From Dillenia suffruticosa (taxonomy: Eukaryota; Streptophyta; Magnoliopsida; Dilleniales; Dilleniaceae): a stretch of DNA of 64,000 nt. Position numbers and translations under genes: made by a program. Under the pieces are notes generated by a model that had not been told where the DNA came from, did no database searches, and was given only the letters and a program-made list of their open reading frames with translations. This document shows, piece by piece, positions 17,342 to 27,618 of this stretch; within the stretch, counting starts at the first letter, position 1, and the number at the start of each line of letters is the position of its first letter. The stretch is from assembly GCA_033439265.1 (NCBI GenBank), contig JAVTVX010000031.1, positions 15,227,001 through 15,291,000 of the forward strand, written 5' to 3'.

Positions 17342-18458
17342 TCCGTAGCTACGAAGGACATCTGGTAGAGGCACCCCTTGTGTCCGGATACGCTTCGGCC
17401 GGAGGTATCCGCCAGATTGTCGTGTGTATGGGTGTCCCAGGTTGACCCTCATCGGAGAGGACGTTGAGTACGGCTCCGTCTAGCACCAGGCGGGGGCACC
17501 ATACACGGCCGACTAGTTATATGTACACTATATACTTTTTACAGGCTAGTTGGGGTAGTCTGTGGCCAACATTGGGGCAGAGAACCATTCTTTAATACTT
17601 GCATTTGGAAAAACCCCCAATGCGCCGTCCTTGGTCGAGGTAGACCATTGCCGGGAATATTTCATTGGCCGGTTCTTCATGACATTGATGTAAAATTTTG
17701 GGATGCATATCTTGCTTTCTGATGTGTGCGTATTATATATGATTTTGAAATAACATGATCGGTTTGCATACTGTGGATATTTTCTTATCTTATGCTTTGA
17801 CACTCCAAATTCACCTCGATATTGATAGCAAAATGTCAATCCCCTCACTTACTGAGTATCCTCCCATAGATATTCACCCCTCACTTTCTTTCCCACAGGA
17901 TTAGTGTTGGACCGAAGAGGTATCACTGGGCTTGGGTATGGATATTTTCCATTTCTTCCGCTATGATGATTGGTGACATTATTATGTATTGGAGATTTTA
18001 GTTTGACCATTCCATTTATTTAAATTTTTGGGATGACTGTATAAATTATGGACTTTATTTCGCGAAACTCGCATGTTGATTATTTCGTTGCATTGAGACA
18101 TTTGTAAATATTTAAAAATAACTTGGGAATTTATTTTATATATGCGTAGAATTTAAGTCCGCTCGGTGTGGCGGCTGCTCATGCTCTAGTTGGGCATGAC
18201 AGTAGAGGTCTGTTGCTAGGACTGTTAGAAACTTTATAGCCTTGCGTTGTTCTGGATGTTGGCTGTGGATATTGTTGATTTTGGAGAGGCCGGGATGGCC
18301 AAATGTTTATTTGTACTGGATGAATGTCATATACAGGTGAAATTGTACATGGGAAAACCTCCGATTTATGGGGAGGTTCTGCCCGATTTTCTGTAAAAAT
18401 CCAGCCGGCATCCAGGGACAACGGGCGGCTGTTCACGATCCCGGTTCGGGGCGTGACA

Positions 18459-19783
18459 CGACATGAGAGATTTAGGACTCAATTCAGCTCGAACTGGATT
18501 TAGTCAAACTCAACATAGTTATCGGATACTGTGATTTATAAAATACAAAAAAAGAAATTATAAAACTTCTAGCTAACCTAAAGTTCAAAGCTGAGTGACA
18601 CAGTGATGCTTGTTGCGTAATTGCTCAGTATAAACCATAAAACATAACAATGGGAATTCACCCATAAAGATAAAAGAAACATTTTTTTCTGTATTTATGT
18701 ATCGAAAAGAGTTTAAAGAGTCGAAGCATCCAGGCTAGAGTAGGAAAGAAATAAACCATAAACAAATCTTTTAAAATAAAAATAAACTCCCAATGAAAAT
18801 CTAAGAAGAGTTCTCAAAAAAGTCATAGAACAAGGAAAGCAATTAAGTGTAAAGTCACAAAATAATTAAGTAAAATTAGGAAATAGATCTCACCCACGAT
18901 TGCTTTTGATTGTAGCTGTGATGAATCTTGGTTGCGTGCTGCTATGAGCTCCTCCCATATCATGAACTCGGTCTGTGAACATGCAGGTTAGCTTGACAAT
19001 GAGATATTTGACTCCATGCATATGCTTTTAGGATTGCAAGTGATCCGAACCATCTATCAACAACTTATGACTCAGGTTTTTTATTTTTATTTTATTTTAT
19101 TTTATTTAGTGAAATAAGGCAATTACAAATGTAATTTTAAAACTGGTTAATGAAATGAGTCTGCCAATGAATATGGGGTTCAAGTTATCTGATTTATATG
19201 GGTGACCTCTGAACTCGATTTATTTGCGAGTTTGGAGGCCACCCATATAAATTAGCTCTGCTTCAGCAATATTAAACCAGCTATATATTAAACTCCTTTA
19301 ATATAAGATCCAGCCCTACTCGTTTGAAGAATGAAAGTTTAAACACCTATGAACTTGGCTTATTTGCATCCTTAGCTAATCTGTTCGCATACAACATAGA
19401 TGGCAAGCTAGTATATGGATCTCAACCCTAATCTACGTCATAGTTTGGGTCGAAGATGAGGCTCCATTAGACTTAAAATTGTTGTAAAAAATGCTAGGAG
19501 TTCTTATTATTATTTTTTTGCTTGGCAAAAAGGATAGAATTTACCACCAGCATATGACAAAGAATAGAGATATATTCACATTATAAAATTTACTATTTGT
19601 TGCACCTACTAAAAATCTTCTCACGACATGCTACATCGAGTGCAATGGAGACAGATATGCAAATGCCTTGCCTGGAAGAGAAGTCAATTGAGACTATTGA
19701 ATTCCACCTTTCCTCTCTCACCTGCCAAATGAAATGCTCTTGAAAAAAGATAACCTCTCCAAACTATGGTGATCAGATAAGAA
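18459..19783 (+). other. Upstream region of psi-CRK-B
   Basis: AT-rich non-coding DNA. Several stretches (19050-19140, 19320-19530) match the upstream region of CRK-A (10505-10600, 10720-10935), so this is the displaced promoter region of the B copy. A TTTTA repeat lies at 19078-19110. No gene is seen. Confidence 0.55.
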
Positions 19784-22700
19784 TTGAACAAAATGTTCAT
19801 TAAATTTTCCCATCTCTTCTCTCTGCCTTTTCACTTCATATGCACACTAACCTTCCATTGCCTCACCATAAAAGCATCCCCAACTTTCCTGCACCGTGTC
19901 TGTCAAAACACAAACATAACCACCTTTTCTTCAAACAGCTCTTACGAAACCATTCTTAACACCTCCTCTCTTCCCTGAATCCAACTCAACTACTGTCACT
20001 AATGGCTTCTACAACTGCACAGTTGGTCATCAGGCCTCCAACACAGTCTACGGCCTCTTTCTTTGCCGTGGAAATGTGAGCAATGACACATATCAAACCT
20101 GTGTTACTGCAGCTTGCGATGACCTGAATCAGAGCTGCTCATCAGCAAAAGTTGGCATAACTTTTTACGACGAGTGCTTGTTGCGCTTCTCCAATGAGTC
20201 TATAGTCTCAAGACCCACTTTAAACCCAATATTTATGCTATTTAACTCTTCTAACATCACCATTGAGCGAGATAAGTTTATTGAATTGGTGGGGGAGACC
20301 ATGAATGATATAAAAGGCCAAGCAGCAAGGGGGACTGATAAGAAATTTGCAACCAAAGAAGCTAAGTTTACAGATTTTGACACACTGTATACTTTAGCTC
20401 AGTGCACACCAGATTTGTCTACCACTGATTGCAATACTTGCCTTAATACGTGTATAAATTATCTTGACAGTGGTACGCAAGGTACAAGAACTTTGCTTCC
20501 CTAGTTGTAATGTCAGGTTTGAGATTTACCCCTTTTACAATTCTACCACTGCCCCTGCACCCACACCTGTAGCTCTCTCACCTCCTACTAGTAGTACTAA
20601 TACTACTGTACCTCCTCCAACATTGGAGAGCAAAGCAGTAAGTTTTGAGCACAGGCCTTAATTTTTGAGAATTATCTTATGAAATCCTTCAATTATACTT
20701 TGATTCAGTTTAATCTGCATATTGCATATGTAGGTGTTTATGACGATGACAATGGAGAAAACCAGAAATAAAATTTGGAGAGGCATGTCAAGTTGTCTAA
20801 ATTTATCTCATGGGATCCCTTCAGTTGTACTAAAGATCCGTTTATTTTGGTTTTGCATAAGTGTGTTTTTGTGGGGTTATATAGATCAAGGAACAAAACA
20901 GCAATTGGTAAAACAAGTTACTAAAGAACCTGCTAAGGTGGAGAGATTCAGGATTTATATTCTGTGGTATGTGAAATATCCCTAGTAAATCTTTTATTAA
21001 ATACTCAGCATATTGTTAATTGACCAATTTCAACTCTAATGCACCGGCACCAGCAATGGGGCCCATTTCTCTGCGGCCTCCTCCTCCTACTAATACTAAT
21101 ACTGCACCTCCAAATCTGGAAAGCAGTTCAGGTAAGTTTGGGAGAGAAAAGGAAGAAAAAGGAGAAATATGGTTAAAGGGGAATCTAGCAGAAATCCAGT
21201 ACATGATCACTGTACCTGCATATTGCAAAAGTGGGTTTTTGTGGTGGAAAAGGGGAAACAAATAAAAATGAAGAGGTCCCTTTTTAAGATGAGATTTTGT
21301 TTTATGGTTCATACTTGAATGCTATGTTATGTTTTTGAGGAAAATCTCATGAAATCCTATGATTGTGCTAATCAATTAGTTTAGTCTGGCATGTTGCATA
21401 AGTGGGTACAGATGTTTAAAGAAATTGCTTGTTGTCTAAGGTTATTTACCCTGTTGTAGCCTGGCATGAAATGTATATAGCTTGATAATTTCAATTACAT
21501 GGTTTCGTTTATGCAGATAACAAGGACATCTCAACTACGGCACTCATAGCAATTGTAGCTCTAGTGTCAGTCTCAGTGGCGATTTTGACCGTGTTGTCCT
21601 ACTGCTGCCTTAGAAGAAAGAAGGAAAGGGCATCAGTAGTAGAAGATAGTGGTAAAAAAGTAGTATAAAATAAAATAGAGCTCACTTGTCTTCTACTTCT
21701 AAGATGATCAATGATATTTGCATTTGTTCATCTTGAAGCTGTGGATGAGAACACAGCAGTGCAATCACTGCAATATGATCTGAGATCAGTTTTGATGGCG
21801 ACTAACAACTTCTCGTATGAAAACAAGATTGGTGAAGGTAGTTTTGGGAGTGTCTACTACAAGGTATATGAGAAATAACTAGTATAAGAATACATTATTT
21901 TTGTGGCAATGTGTTCTGAAGTTCATAAAAACAAGCGAGGAGCTAACTTGTTGAGGTTAAAACTCAGGGTACTCTTTCTGATGGACAAGAAGTAGCCATA
22001 AAAAGGTTGTCAACAGGCTCAGAACAAGGTAAACAGGAATTCGAGAATGAGGAGATGTTGGTGGCTAGGCTTCTGCATCGAAATCTTGTGAGGCTTTTGG
22101 GATTATGCCTTGAAGTGGAAGAAAGGATACTCATTTGTGAATACGTGCCTGACAAAAGCCTTGACCGCTACTTTTTTGGTTTGGCTCCTCTCAAATGCAT
22201 ATTTAACTAAGATTCATTTGTTTCTTTGGTTGTTCTGCTTTCAGGCATGGAGAAGTGCTAACATCAGTACTTGCTACTATTGATGTTTAGATCCTAAAAG
22301 ACAAGGACAATTATATTGGTCAAGACGTTACAAGATTATAGGAGGGCTAGCTTGAGGAATTCTATATCTTTATGAAGATTCTCGACTCAAAATTATACTC
22401 TGTGATCTCAAACCTAGCAATATATTGTTAGATAGTGACATGAATCCAGAATTTTGGTATGGCAAGGAATTTCAGAGTAGATCAATCCCAGGCAAATACT
22501 AGCCAGATTGCTGGAACATTGTGTCACTTTATACACAGGTGAACAAGCTTGATTACTTTGTCAGTGACTGCTATTGCTTTCCTAACTGTCGAACTTGAGG
22601 TTGCTGGCTTGCAGTGGTTACATGGCTCCTGAGTATGCAATGCATGGATTTTTCACAGTGAAATCTGATATGTATAGATGCGATGTCATAGTTTGAGAGA

Positions 22701-23183
22701 TTATAAGTGGCCAAAAGAATACTCATTTCTATGAATCAGGAAATATTCAAGACCTTCTTGGCTACTTGAGTTCATCTTCATCAAAATCTCTTGTTTACTA
22801 GAGAGATTGTTTTGGAGGCCTTGACATAAATACGTGAAATGTTGCAGGCTTGGAAACTCTGGAAAGAAAATGTACCAATGGAATTGGTTGATGAGACAAT
22901 AAAAGACTGCTCTTCGAGAATTGAAGTCCTTAGATGCATACCAATTGGTCAACTATGCATGCTGGAAGATCCAGAAGAGAGACCATAAATGGCTTCTGTA
23001 GTGCTCATGCTCAACAGTGTCTCTGTTATGCTAGTACATCCTAAACAACCTGCATTTTTTGGGCAGACTAGAAGACGGTCAGATTTAAGCTTCCCAATAA
23101 AGGAGCTCGAGACCAACCAATCTACTAGCAAGTCTTCGCCAATGACTGCGAATGAAGTGTCCATAACCGAGCTTGACCCTTGA
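19784..23183 (+). pseudogene. psi-CRK-B: decayed DUF26 receptor-like kinase, tandem copy of CRK-A
   Basis: All parts of a CRK can be recognised, but the frame is repeatedly broken. Exon 1 starts with a signal peptide (ATG 19784, or 19793). It shifts frame near 19976, resumes as a DUF26 pair (C-X8-C-X2-C in the second domain intact), and shifts again near 20502. The exon 1 donor region is altered near 20640, and a second copy of the Pro-rich hinge with its donor appears at about 21035-21131. Membrane exon 21517-21651 and kinase exons 21739-21863 and 21968-22178 are nearly intact (IGEGSFG, VAIK). Later exons carry in-frame stops at 22353, 22694 and 22986. HRD is changed to LCD near 22401, the DFG region is largely deleted, and the donor after the GYMAPEY exon is lost. 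A functional kinase is not possible. A truncated secreted product also looks unlikely because of the early frameshift. Confidence 0.93.
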
Positions 23184-23550
23184 TAGTGCAAGCAGGATTG
23201 CCAATGAAGGTGGTGTGCGTATTGTAGCATTTTTCCTTTTTTTCTGTTTCTTGAAATTTTTTAGTCATGGAAAAGGCTCCAATAATTCTTCTTTTCTCTG
23301 TTAGTAGTATACGTTATACATCTGTGAACTACAATTAAAGAGAGTTTTAGTATTTTATGCAATTGGCAGGCCAAAATTGAAACCAACCTTACCTTCTTCA
23401 ATTGGATGTAAACTTGCCCCACCCCCACCCCCGCCCAATAGGCCTCATAGCTTCCAACCACTAATTTTAGGATACAAAAGTTTGAACCTTGGACCTGTTT
23501 GTTTTAATAAGAGATCCGTTAATCACAATACAACCTTGTAACATTGTCTT

Positions 23551-23648
23551 AGGATTTCTTTTTTTATTTTTTTCATTGTATAAGATTTGAATATGGGATA
23601 ACTAGATTAGGGAAAGAGGTTTGTACCACTAAACTATCGGTATCGATT
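23551..23648 (-). mobile_element. Short SINE-like insertion, minus strand
   Basis: Read on the - strand it has a box-A-like TAGTTTAGTGGTA and a box-B-like TTCAAATCT, then an A-rich end (T tract 23551-23568 on +). It interrupts the 3' flank of psi-CRK-B at a point where the matching CRK-A flank (14450-14520) is continuous. No clear target duplication was found. Confidence 0.45.
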
Positions 23649-23930
23649 GACATTATTGTATTTAATGCGAGTTACCAAGTTGTATATGAAACTCTTATCA
23701 GTGTCCCCCTCGTGCGAGTCTATCACATTCACTGCACTTCCACTAACACTAACCCTAGAATTATTCACCAATCACCAAGTGCTATTCTCACCAATGAAAA
23801 AAACCGTTCAACTACGAAAACGAACAATAGGAGAGTCCATCGATCACGGGAAAGCCCGAAACCATGGGAGTCCAACTCTAACCAAATCAGTGGACAGTGA
23901 TTCTAGTACTTGTTCAACATGCCGCGTGAG

Positions 23931-24662
23931 CCCAAAACGTCCGGATCAAGTGTCAAGTTCTAGCATTTTCATTTTCCGTCTTTGAAGGTACAATAATCTC
24001 CATTACCCAATGAGAACGCATTGTTTGGTTCGCATGAAAGATACTGCCCATGTCAACTTTTCTCAGGCGTCAATTTCCAATAGAAACTTTGTCATGGGCC
24101 AAACTACAGTCCGTATCTGCATCTCAGCACGGTGAAGGGAGGCTCAATCACTAAGGTGGGCCCAGTTGGCGCAAGGATTCTTTCCCTGAAAAACTAACAA
24201 AGGTCTGGGAAGAGAAAATGGTCCACAATATTATCATGGTGATATGGTCTTATCAATATACCTATGTCCACCGTTTTCTTTTTTTTCTTTTTTCTATCAT
24301 CAATATCCGAAATCATATTTTAATTAATTTAATTCGAATATTTATGAAATTTTAATTTAGTGAAAGCTCTTTCAGTACATATATTTCATTTTTAAGTTTT
24401 GATTCTGAAATTTGATTAAAAAAAATACTATTTTTCCTATTAAACCAACTATTTATCAATTATCTCCATCATTTTTGTTAAATACTATTACCGTTCCAAT
24501 CTATTCAATCAGTTCAACCAATAAAACAATAAATTATCATCTAAATCATCCATGGTGATCATTCATGTAACCTCTTTATACTCTCCCTCAAAATCTATAC
24601 TAACCCAATAATCATATCTCAAATTAATGTCTACAAGGTTAGATGGTTATTATGGCTAACTC
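23931..24662 (+). other. Intergenic spacer
   Basis: Unique-looking AT-rich spacer with no gene recognised. Confidence 0.4.
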
Positions 24663-24673
24663 TAGTCCTTTAT

Positions 24674-24872
24674 TTTTTTTTTTGATATCATGACTTGACC
24701 ACCATCAAATATTCAGACTTTCATCCCGACTAATCTGTATCGACCGTTATAGAGCTCATTTTGTGAGGACGGATCTTTCAATATTATTTTTTTCATACCG
24801 AGAGGGAGTCGAACGCCTGATCTGATTAAGAATCGAAGGTACCCATCCTAACTATGTCAACAAGTGTTGGTG
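24674..24872 (-). mobile_element. tRNA-derived SINE, minus strand, with 11-bp TSD
   Basis: On the - strand it carries a tRNA-like head with box B GTTCGACTCCC and a poly(A) tail (T tract 24673-24683 on +). It is flanked by TAGTCCTTTAT (24663-24673) and TAGCCCTTTAT (24873-24883), a 10-of-11 target-site duplication. About 199 bp, within the usual plant SINE range. The family is not identified. Confidence 0.75.
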
Positions 24873-24883
24873 TAGCCCTTTAT

Positions 24884-26049
24884 ATAAGCTCCTACCGGGC
24901 TTCCATCTCTTTGGTGAATTCTAATAAACCGCACTTCAAGTCTAGCACAATATTTCTTGTATTTACAGAAATAAAAAAATTTATGATTCACACAATTATT
25001 TTCCCAAATTTCCTATCCATAAAATATTCTCTTTTCTTCATCAGTTATTTTCCTTTCTTTTCTATAATATGTTTTTAATTTTTACAATAAATACTTATCA
25101 TTTTATGTACTTGGAAGAGATCAAAGCATATTTTTTATACAGGTCAATGCTAAGAACCTTCTTCTGCATTGAAAATTTCTGTTGGAAGAGCAACGAGAAT
25201 TTGATTAAAACATTTGCATCCAGCAGATAGCAAAAGGAAGTTTAATGAGTTGGGACCCAAAAACAAGTGTGCATATTAATTACATTTTTTTTTTAATTTT
25301 ATCTTAAAAAATTTTACAAACTGAAATAACAGAGATTTTATATTCTATTTTATCCCTTTGCACTTCGTAAGTAGGTAGATTGGACGAAAATAAAAGCGAA
25401 TACAAAATAATTCAGGAAAATGATATTTTATAAAATAATAAAAAAAGAAAACATATAGAAAAATATAAATAGAAAAATAGAAAAAATTTTATATAAATAT
25501 TAATTATTTTATAAAAATAATAGAATAATCATATTTTATAATAAAATTTTAAAATAATCAAATACGTAATTATTAGTTATAGAAAAGATAATATAAATAT
25601 AAAAATTATAATTAAATAAATAAATAAATAATTCATTAAATATGAAAAATATATAAATATAAAAAAATAATAAATTTTAAATAAATATTAATGAATTTAA
25701 TGTTGTAGAAATGTATTGAAAATAAAAAAATATTAATATTGACAAATTTTTGTCTGAGAGTTACGGTTGATATATCTATTTTTTGATATCCTTGATATTT
25801 GCTGTCCCGTATAATACACTCTGCCTGTAACTATGAAGTGTCGAGGTTCTAGGCGGCACAAACTTATCCCACATTTTCTATCAATAGGAAGGACCGGGAT
25901 TGTCGGGTTTGGGTCAAACTGTCTTATTCAACAAGAAATGAGACCCAAATTTCATGTGCCGAACATCTGGCTTAATGGTCCAATCTTTATTTTGAATCAG
26001 AGAATAGGAATTTTGGGCATCTCGTTATTCCAAGAGGCTGGCACAAACC
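24884..26049 (+). other. Very AT-rich intergenic spacer
   Basis: Low-complexity A/T-rich sequence, especially 25400-25740. No gene is seen. 25830-26040 is more balanced in composition but has no recognisable coding content. Confidence 0.4.
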
Positions 26050-26718
26050 TAAGGGTGAGGTGAATTTGATTGAATTAAACTGTTAATTTGATTCGATTAT
26101 TTAAATTAATCGAATTATTGAAATTATTTACAATAAAAAAATTTTAAATTATACTATTTTTTTTTTCATATTTATATAAATATAATATATAATTCATATC
26201 AACCTGGTGTTAGAAATTATAATTTTAAAATTCAAAATTCATTATTAATTTTATATCGTCAAAATTTCAAATTTTAAATTTCAAATTAAAAGTAGAAAAG
26301 GAGTAAATTTAGAGAAAGAGAGGGAGATGCGTGAGTGAGAATCTCAAGTTTGAAAGTGAAAAAGTCATAAAATGGACTAAATATTAGAAATTTGTACTAA
26401 AAAGATGAAAGCCGAAAGTGTTCCACTAATTATGCACTCTTCACTATAGTTTTGACTTTTAGGTTTTTTCTCTTTTAAAATTATTTATTAATTATAATAT
26501 ATTTATATGAATAAAAATTATTTAAAAATATATATAATATTTTTAATTAATTCGATTTGACTGGAATAAAAATTGATAAAATCAATGATTGTTCAAATAA
26601 ACTAAATTAAAGTTTAGTTTTATCCAAAATTAATCCGAATATTTAATAAACTACCTGTAAAATAAAAAAATGGTTCAGAAATAGATTTTTCGGTGTTACT
26701 GAATAGTGCTCACCCTTA
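26050..26718. mobile_element. Possible old hAT-type MITE
   Basis: The ends TAAGGGTGAG (26050-26059) and CTCACCCTTA (26709-26718) are perfect 10-bp inverted repeats of the GGGTGAG kind common in plant hAT MITEs, and the interior is AT-rich. I see no 8-bp target duplication, so the call rests on the ends and internal composition. Part of the interior (26290-26450) may be unrelated. Confidence 0.45.
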
Positions 26719-27024
26719 ATCTAGAAACATTCTCTGTATATTTTTGAGATGTGACAGATCAATTAATAAAAGTTCTTGAAATAGTTTTATGTGTTGTGAA
26801 ATGGGACCATAGGATTGCAGCTTTATTTGAGAAAATAAAATTAAAGAATAATAAAATACATAAATTTATATAAAAAATAAAGGCACCCTGCTTAATCCTT
26901 CCTTTCCTGTTGTAAAGACTGAAACGCGATCGACTACTAGTTTGGTGGACCACATGGGAAAATTTTAGCACTTGGGTCATACGCTATTCGGTCAATTAAC
27001 AACAGACTACACAATTCTTTGGCA

Positions 27025-27165
27025 CCAATGTTGTAGCCTAATGCCAATGTCCTGCGAGTTCACAAAAATAGCGAAGTCTGATCTGCTTCTGGTACTAGTA
27101 TCAGAACCAGACACCTTGGGGAGGAATATTAGACCAATAACATTTTCGGTAGGCTACAACAATGG
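27025..27165. repeat. 16-bp inverted repeat around a ~109-bp spacer
   Basis: CCAATGTTGTAGCCTA (27025-27040) and TAGGCTACAACAATGG (27150-27165) are inverted repeats with one mismatch. It could be a tiny MITE or a chance hairpin. No target duplication was found. Confidence 0.5.
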
Positions 27166-27454
27166 GCTTACCCAATAAAAATAAATATAGTTTAAACTAA
27201 ATATTTTATAGCAAATACAAACCTAAAAATAGCTATGCACCGTGTCCCTTCATTTTCTTACTCAAACAAAAGAAAAAAATTGTTATGTTTTGGTACAACG
27301 ATTATTTAAAGGCAACTAGGTTGCTTGCTGGTTTGCTTAATTTTTATTTAATATTGGAAGCATCCTAGCACCAACTATTCCTCTTAAAACAGAGGAAAAT
27401 ATTCATAAAGGTAGCCAACCATACATGAACATACAACAACAACAGCTGAGAAAA

Positions 27455-27459
27455 GTCAA
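27455..27459 (-). promoter_or_regulatory. W-box core (TTGAC) upstream of CRK-C
   Basis: AAAGTCAACC on + reads GGTTGACTTT on -, a good WRKY-binding W-box about 160 bp before the CRK-C start codon. CRK genes are often WRKY targets. The site is short and could be chance. Confidence 0.3.
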
Positions 27460-27618
27460 CCATGGCTTATCTATTTCCTTTGAAAAGTTCAACTTGTTCA
27501 TGTTCACATCAAAATGAGCCAAACAGAAGGTGCACGTGGCAAACAGAATTGCCTCTTGGATGTGCAAAGAGCGAGGATAGCAGAGGACACTGACAATGAT
27601 CTTCATCATCATCCTAAG

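Larger units (their letters stand above)
15261..18458 (+). mobile_element. Solo LTR, Ty3-gypsy (Del/Tekay-type), 3.2 kb, with 5-bp TSD
   Basis: The element begins TGTAACACC and ends GGCGTGACA, giving TG...CA ends and an imperfect terminal inverted repeat. It is flanked by the identical 5-bp target duplication CGACA at 15256-15260 and 18459-18463. Inside, in order, are a 47-A run, a hairpin cluster, a CT repeat, a very GC-rich leader with a 12-bp tandem array, a GT/AG-bounded intron-like stretch (16540-16604), a 38-bp tandem repeat, and a CTTACTGAGTATCC...CCCACAGG block near the 3' end, which I associate with long Del/Tekay LTRs. No gag-pol is attached, so a solo LTR from LTR-LTR recombination is the simplest reading. 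The perfect TSD suggests a fairly recent insertion. Long open frames in the GC-rich part come from the tandem repeat and are not genes. Confidence 0.8.
14815..23930 (+). repeat. Unit 2 of the tandem segmental duplication, interrupted by a solo LTR
   Basis: Second copy of the 10060-14810 unit, carrying psi-CRK-B. Upstream similarity runs from about 14820 to 15190, breaks at the LTR inserted at 15261-18458, and resumes in weaker form to the gene start. Downstream similarity to the CRK-A 3' flank runs to about 23890 and is itself interrupted by a short SINE-like insertion. The outer limits are approximate. Confidence 0.7.

Noticed and set aside
20076-20504. Stand-alone DUF26 gene
   Set aside because: It is only the central open part of psi-CRK-B exon 1. 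The frame is broken on both sides and there is no own start or signal peptide.
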